Positions 60,346-64,000 of a stretch of 64,000 nucleotides of DNA are shown here, piece by piece. The translations under genes and the position numbers were made by a program. Source of the stretch: Owenia fusiformis. Lineage: Eukaryota; Annelida; Polychaeta; Sabellida; Oweniidae. The stretch lies in NCBI GenBank assembly GCA_903813345.2, contig CAIIXF020000003.1, forward strand, positions 30,645,248-30,709,247, given 5' to 3'. The notes beneath the pieces were generated by a model. The model saw nothing but the letters and a program-made list of their open reading frames with translations. It was not told the origin of the DNA and searched no databases. How positions within the stretch are numbered: position 1 is the first letter of the stretch; each line of letters starts with the position of its first letter.

Positions 60346-61902
60346 AAATTGATACAGCACAAGATCAAATGGCTTTACTTCACAGATCATACGATAATTT
60401 TTGGTATTGACCCTTTTAGCATTTGTGCTTAACATCCTTTATATATATTTATTGGGCTCTCTCATTATCTCTGTATACTTAAAGAAGAGTAAGTGGGTCA
60501 CAGTCCGGGCTAGAATGTTAGGTGATTATCACAAGGAAAACTATAAAAGCTACATATACTAGAAACAATGAAATAAATGAAAAGTGTTACAACAAATCAA
60601 CTTTTAACAATACATATTTCATCCTATGCTATAGGTCGAAACATCACAACAAACCAAACCTAAATTAGAAATTATGACTATACTCTTATAACCTCTGTAT
60701 TTGACTGCAGTATCTCTAAAAGTTAATGTTCTTTATCACCCACTTTACTTACTAAAGCTGTTACTGAAATTATAAGTAATGCAACTTTATTTGCTTTATA
60801 ATAGACGGAAATCCTGCTGTACTAAGAATTGGTGATTTTCATCATACTCCATTAGACAATGCCAAATCAGGGATTTTCAGAACTGATGTTTTATGAGTTG
60901 GAACATTAAGTCCTGAATGTGATTTCCATAAGTACAGCTTAATGATCATATTGAAATGGAATCAGTAAGTAATCTCTAACAACTCTCTTCTCAACAATGT
61001 GGTTAAAAAGAGAATTTACTGTCTGTAAATGTCACACAGATTAATATTCCTGCATTTGACTGAATAATTCCAATAGATGTTCCTTAATTAAGTACAGGGA
61101 GCAGCAGATTATGCTCAAATATTTTCCAAGGTTTCTGGAACTAGTTATATGTTTATAATGGCTATAGTATTATCATGGAATCATTGAGAGTATTACTAGA
61201 TTAGTAGGTATCATCAATGCTTTTATCAGAATTTTCATTTTCCATAAAAAAGAGCTACATTTATGTCAGTTGGGCTTGAGGTTCTATGATCAATAACATC
61301 ATTCTGGAGTATCTTTCAAAACTGCCCTTTGCCCAATATGTTTCCCCATTGAAAACAGATTTCAAATCAATGTTTCCATAATATTGCATCATAATGTGTA
61401 CATCAATAGTTTTAGCCATATGTTGGTACATAATTTCACCACATCCCTAATGATTTAATTCAATTGTAGCATCAACAAACTAGCATCTTGAGACTGTTAC
61501 ATCCATTTAGTGCCACTTAACCTAAGGCTCCAGAGGTGGAGAGATGCTTATAAGATTATGTCATGTTGCTACATAACATTACTATATAACATTGAACAGG
61601 GTATTCCATATAACTAGTACAGATACAAATGGCATCAATGAAAGAACAGATCGCAACAAAATTCTAAAAAATAGATGTTTGTTACCTCAACTACATGTTG
61701 GTAAACAGAATACCAAGGACTGTTATGAAATGTATATGCAGTAACATATGCAATTGTAATAAAACTGATAATGAATATAGTTTAGAAGTCATAGAAATTG
61801 AACTAAGTCTCCGTGGTAGAAAAAACAGGATAAAAATAACATCAACAGATCAATAGAGATACGTTTTCATCATAATCACAATACTAGAAAAACTGTGGCA
61901 AT
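60346..61902. other. Upstream region of the proximal receptor exon
   Basis: Non-coding. No clear TATA or initiator was recognised near 61870. A proximal promoter is expected here only if exon c is a true first exon. Confidence 0.35.
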
Positions 61903-62056
61903 ATGGATCCAGCTTTAGAAAAGAGTTGTTTGGACTGTGTTAGGTGGCATATGTATAGCTCCTATGACAGTGAATTCTGTGATGGCTGTTTTGAACGACT
62001 TCGGGAAGTTGGGACATTTGACCAAGCAAAGGTCCTCCAGGCTATGGGACTGTCTG
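61903..62056 (+). CDS. Proximal first coding exon (c) of the GPCR: CxxC-bearing N-terminus
   Basis: ATG at 61903 opens 51 codons and one G before donor G|GTAGGA (62056/62057); past the donor it stops in seven codons. The exon is phase 1 and lies only 342 bp upstream of the receptor body acceptor, so the junction makes Gly (GGG) and a protein of about 473 residues. The peptide is cysteine-rich, with Cys-Leu-Asp-Cys at residues 9-12 and Cys-Asp-Gly-Cys at 26-29. Two CxxC pairs 13 residues apart recall a metal-binding knuckle, though disulfides are likelier if the segment is extracellular. A Leu/Gln/Ala helix-like tail follows. A possible acceptor (CAATACTAG) lies 14 bp before the ATG, so an untranslated exon upstream is possible. 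Of the three candidate first exons this one is most securely attached to the receptor. Confidence 0.75.
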
Positions 62057-62398
62057 GTAGGATACTCACTATGAGCTGATTAGGGAAATGTTGATGCCAG
62101 CATTATCTAGATTTAGAACAACATCAATATTATTAATAAATATATTATGATAGTATACATAGAGTTAAGCCTTAAAACATCTGATAAAAGATGTTTTAAA
62201 AATTAAATGTCTTAAAATGTCTTACTGTAAAACATTCGGAGTCATTTTATCATATTGAATCAATCATGATAATACCTTGTTTGTTCAAGGCATTGAGAGA
62301 CATTGCCACTCTATTACTGTGAACAAATATAGAACTAGAGTGGAATGTTCATAATCCTTTCAGCTTTATTAAAAATCCTGTGTTTGTTTTACTTGCAG
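62057..62398 (+). other. 342-bp intron between exon c and the receptor body
   Basis: GTAGGA donor, and a TGTTTGTTTTACTTGCAG acceptor ending at 62398. A second acceptor-like CCTTTCAG at 62363 would give the wrong phase for all three first exons. A TAAAACATC / GATGTTTTA hairpin lies near 62173-62198. Confidence 0.75.
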
Positions 62399-63666
62399 GG
62401 TTGAATGGCACAAATCAGACAAAAGATGACTTGATAGATTACGTGAAGAATATTTATGACACACAGTTGGCAGAACAAGCTTTGGCCAAATACCTCTACA
62501 TCTACATCTCACCTATACTACTCTTTATAGGGACATTTGGAAATATCCTCGCCGCAATTGTACTGACCAAGATGAGTATTAAATCTTGCTCCACGTGCGT
62601 GTACCTTGCAGTCACCGCCATCATCGACCTCCTTGTATTGTACATCAAGTGCGGGAATGATTGGCTGTATAATCTTAATGGAACTAACCTGAGCAACATA
62701 CTGTTGGTTTACTCAGACACAGTCTGTAAGGTTTATCCATTCGCCTTCAATTTTATTGCCCATCTCGCAATTTGGGTGCTAGTGGCACTAGCTGTTGAGA
62801 CTTTCATTATGTGTGGGCATCCCGAGAAAGTTCGAAAAATGTGTACAATTGAGCGGGTGAGGGCAATATTATTACTTCTCACTGTCCTACTCGTGTTTGT
62901 CAATGTTCACTTCTTCTGGTCATTTGCGAAGATTCCGTTATCTGAGTCATTTAACCCAGGGACTGATAATGGTCAGATATGTACTTGGACTAATAAAGCC
63001 AGCGAAGAGTTTCAATCTATCATGTGGCCAATTATGGATCTGATTATCGCTGAAGTAGTGCCATACGTAATCATAGTTATTCTCATCACGTTAGCTGGAT
63101 TGAAGCTCCTCAAGCAAAAATCAAAAAGTGCTGTGGAGATTTTAAATGAACATAAATATAGTCTTAATCCAGATGCCATTATCCAGTTACGCAAAACTTT
63201 CCTCATCATCCTGGTACTTCATCTGATTCTCACGATACCAAAATTCAGTTTCTACATTTATAAATATTTTGTGGAAGTTCAGAAGATGCGTAAATTTGAT
63301 CGGGAATACCAAAGCCAGACAGCCCTAGCTAATGCCATTTGTTCGGAGTTGGTCTATGGATTGTTAAGCTGTAAATTCTTCATATATGCTGGAACGTGTA
63401 AGAAATTCAGACATGAACTTAAGAGTATTTTAACATTAGTCTACAGAATTCATAGACGTAAATCCAATAGGCGAAAATCAGAACAGCTAATGGGAAAACC
63501 TATTTTGAATAAAGGAATTCTACAAAAGTTTGAGGATGATATGAGGAATGGTGGTATAAATGCACCCCAGTATGTAAAATATGACACAGATTTTACTCCC
63601 CCAGATGAAACTCTGGAACCATTGAGTAAACCTGTTGAACATGAAGAGATAATCACTTCCGTCTAG
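62399..63666 (+). CDS. Class A (rhodopsin-like) GPCR, seven-helix body and C-tail
   Basis: Terminal exon of a peptide-type receptor acting at the plasma membrane. It encodes 421 residues after a split Gly codon; numbering here starts at Leu of TTG 62401. Two sequons (Asn-Gly-Thr, Asn-Gln-Thr) lie at residues 2-7. TM1 is about 31-56 with Gly-Asn (N48 = 1.50). TM2 is about 67-88 with D76 (2.50). TM3 starts after C109 (3.25), which would pair with C194 in loop 2. TM4 is about 152-174, TM5 about 208-236 (P221), TM6 about 264-290 (P280) and TM7 about 306-330. Oddities: the DRY box reads Glu-Thr-Phe (133-135), and the NPxxY region reads Lys-Phe-Phe-Ile-Tyr, where many invertebrate peptide receptors have Asn-Phe-Phe-Ile-Tyr. 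The C-tail is basic, then acidic. There is no ATG before TM1 (the frame opens at GTG), so an upstream exon is required. Ligand unknown; FMRFamide-receptor-like orphans are the nearest by recall. Confidence 0.92.
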
Positions 63667-64000
63667 TATGTTCTCATTTAAAGAGACGATGAAATAATGA
63701 GAACTGTCAGTCAATCATTCTCTCATTTCAAGAGCTAATGAAAAAAAAGAACTCTCATTTCAACTGAAAATTAGAAAAATTAGAAAAATATGACACCATA
63801 TATAGAGAAGTATCGTTATGACAACCTCTCTTCGGGACTAAATAATACAATACAATGTATAAAAAGATGAGAAAATTATTACTTGATGTAATTACAGACT
63901 TTTCTGAGATACAACTAGTTTTGAAACATGATAATTTAGATTGTAGGATTCTTTTTAAATGCATGTGTGTCAAACCAAAACCATAGTGAAGGGGCTATGT
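63667..64000 (+). other. Receptor 3' UTR, window edge
   Basis: Starts with imperfect repeats of TTCTCATTT / AATGAGAA that can pair with each other. No AATAAA was found before the window ends, so the polyadenylation site may lie beyond 64000. Confidence 0.5.

Overview
This is AT-rich, intron-bearing nuclear DNA from an invertebrate animal. It has very low coding density, phase-matched GT/AG splice sites, mariner-type and other inverted-repeat transposons, a 5'-truncated LINE, tRNA-derived SINE heads, many minisatellites and ACGG-type tetranucleotide tails. The repeats and the orphan peptide-type GPCR suggest a marine invertebrate, perhaps a lophotrochozoan, but no sequence here fixes the species. 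Nothing looks bacterial, viral or organellar.

The one confident host gene is a rhodopsin-like (class A) GPCR on the + strand. Its seven-helix body lies in a single terminal exon at 62399-63666. That exon has no usable start codon before TM1 and needs an upstream exon ending in phase 1. Three separate ATG-initiated + strand exons end in exactly that phase with a final G before a GT donor: 14848-15097, 35390-35567 and 61903-62056. The simplest reading is one receptor gene filling most of the window, with three alternative first exons 47.3, 26.8 and 0.34 kb from the body. Each would give the receptor a different extracellular N-terminus (acidic Asp/Tyr-rich, basic amphipathic, or CxxC-bearing).

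The rest is intron-like DNA filled with repeats. 0-14 kb: copies of a dispersed ~430-bp family (called family A), a 559-bp mariner-type MITE, foldback DNA, and 39-bp and 18-bp minisatellites. 15-30 kb: a 65-bp array just inside intron 1, a small minus-strand ORF with a CpG-containing leader (18.6-18.8 kb), a tRNA-like fragment, and a 1-kb mariner-type element. 30.4-31.3 kb: a minus-strand LINE reverse-transcriptase remnant. 31.8-34.5 kb: a 2.7-kb element with ~255-bp terminal inverted repeats, 5-bp target duplication and CACTG ends. 36-41 kb: SINE head, MITEs and repeat fragments.

43.7-50.1 kb is a 6.4-kb element with 21-bp terminal inverted repeats flanked by TTAA. It is richer in CpG than its surroundings and carries TATA, CCAAT, ETS and YY1-like promoter signals, several exon-like open segments and two nested MITEs. 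No transposase was recognised. 50-64 kb: three local tandem arrays, a ~140-bp satellite ending in a GGAC tetranucleotide tract, a minus-strand coding-like fragment at 55.9 kb, a strong hairpin at 60.3 kb, and then the receptor body.
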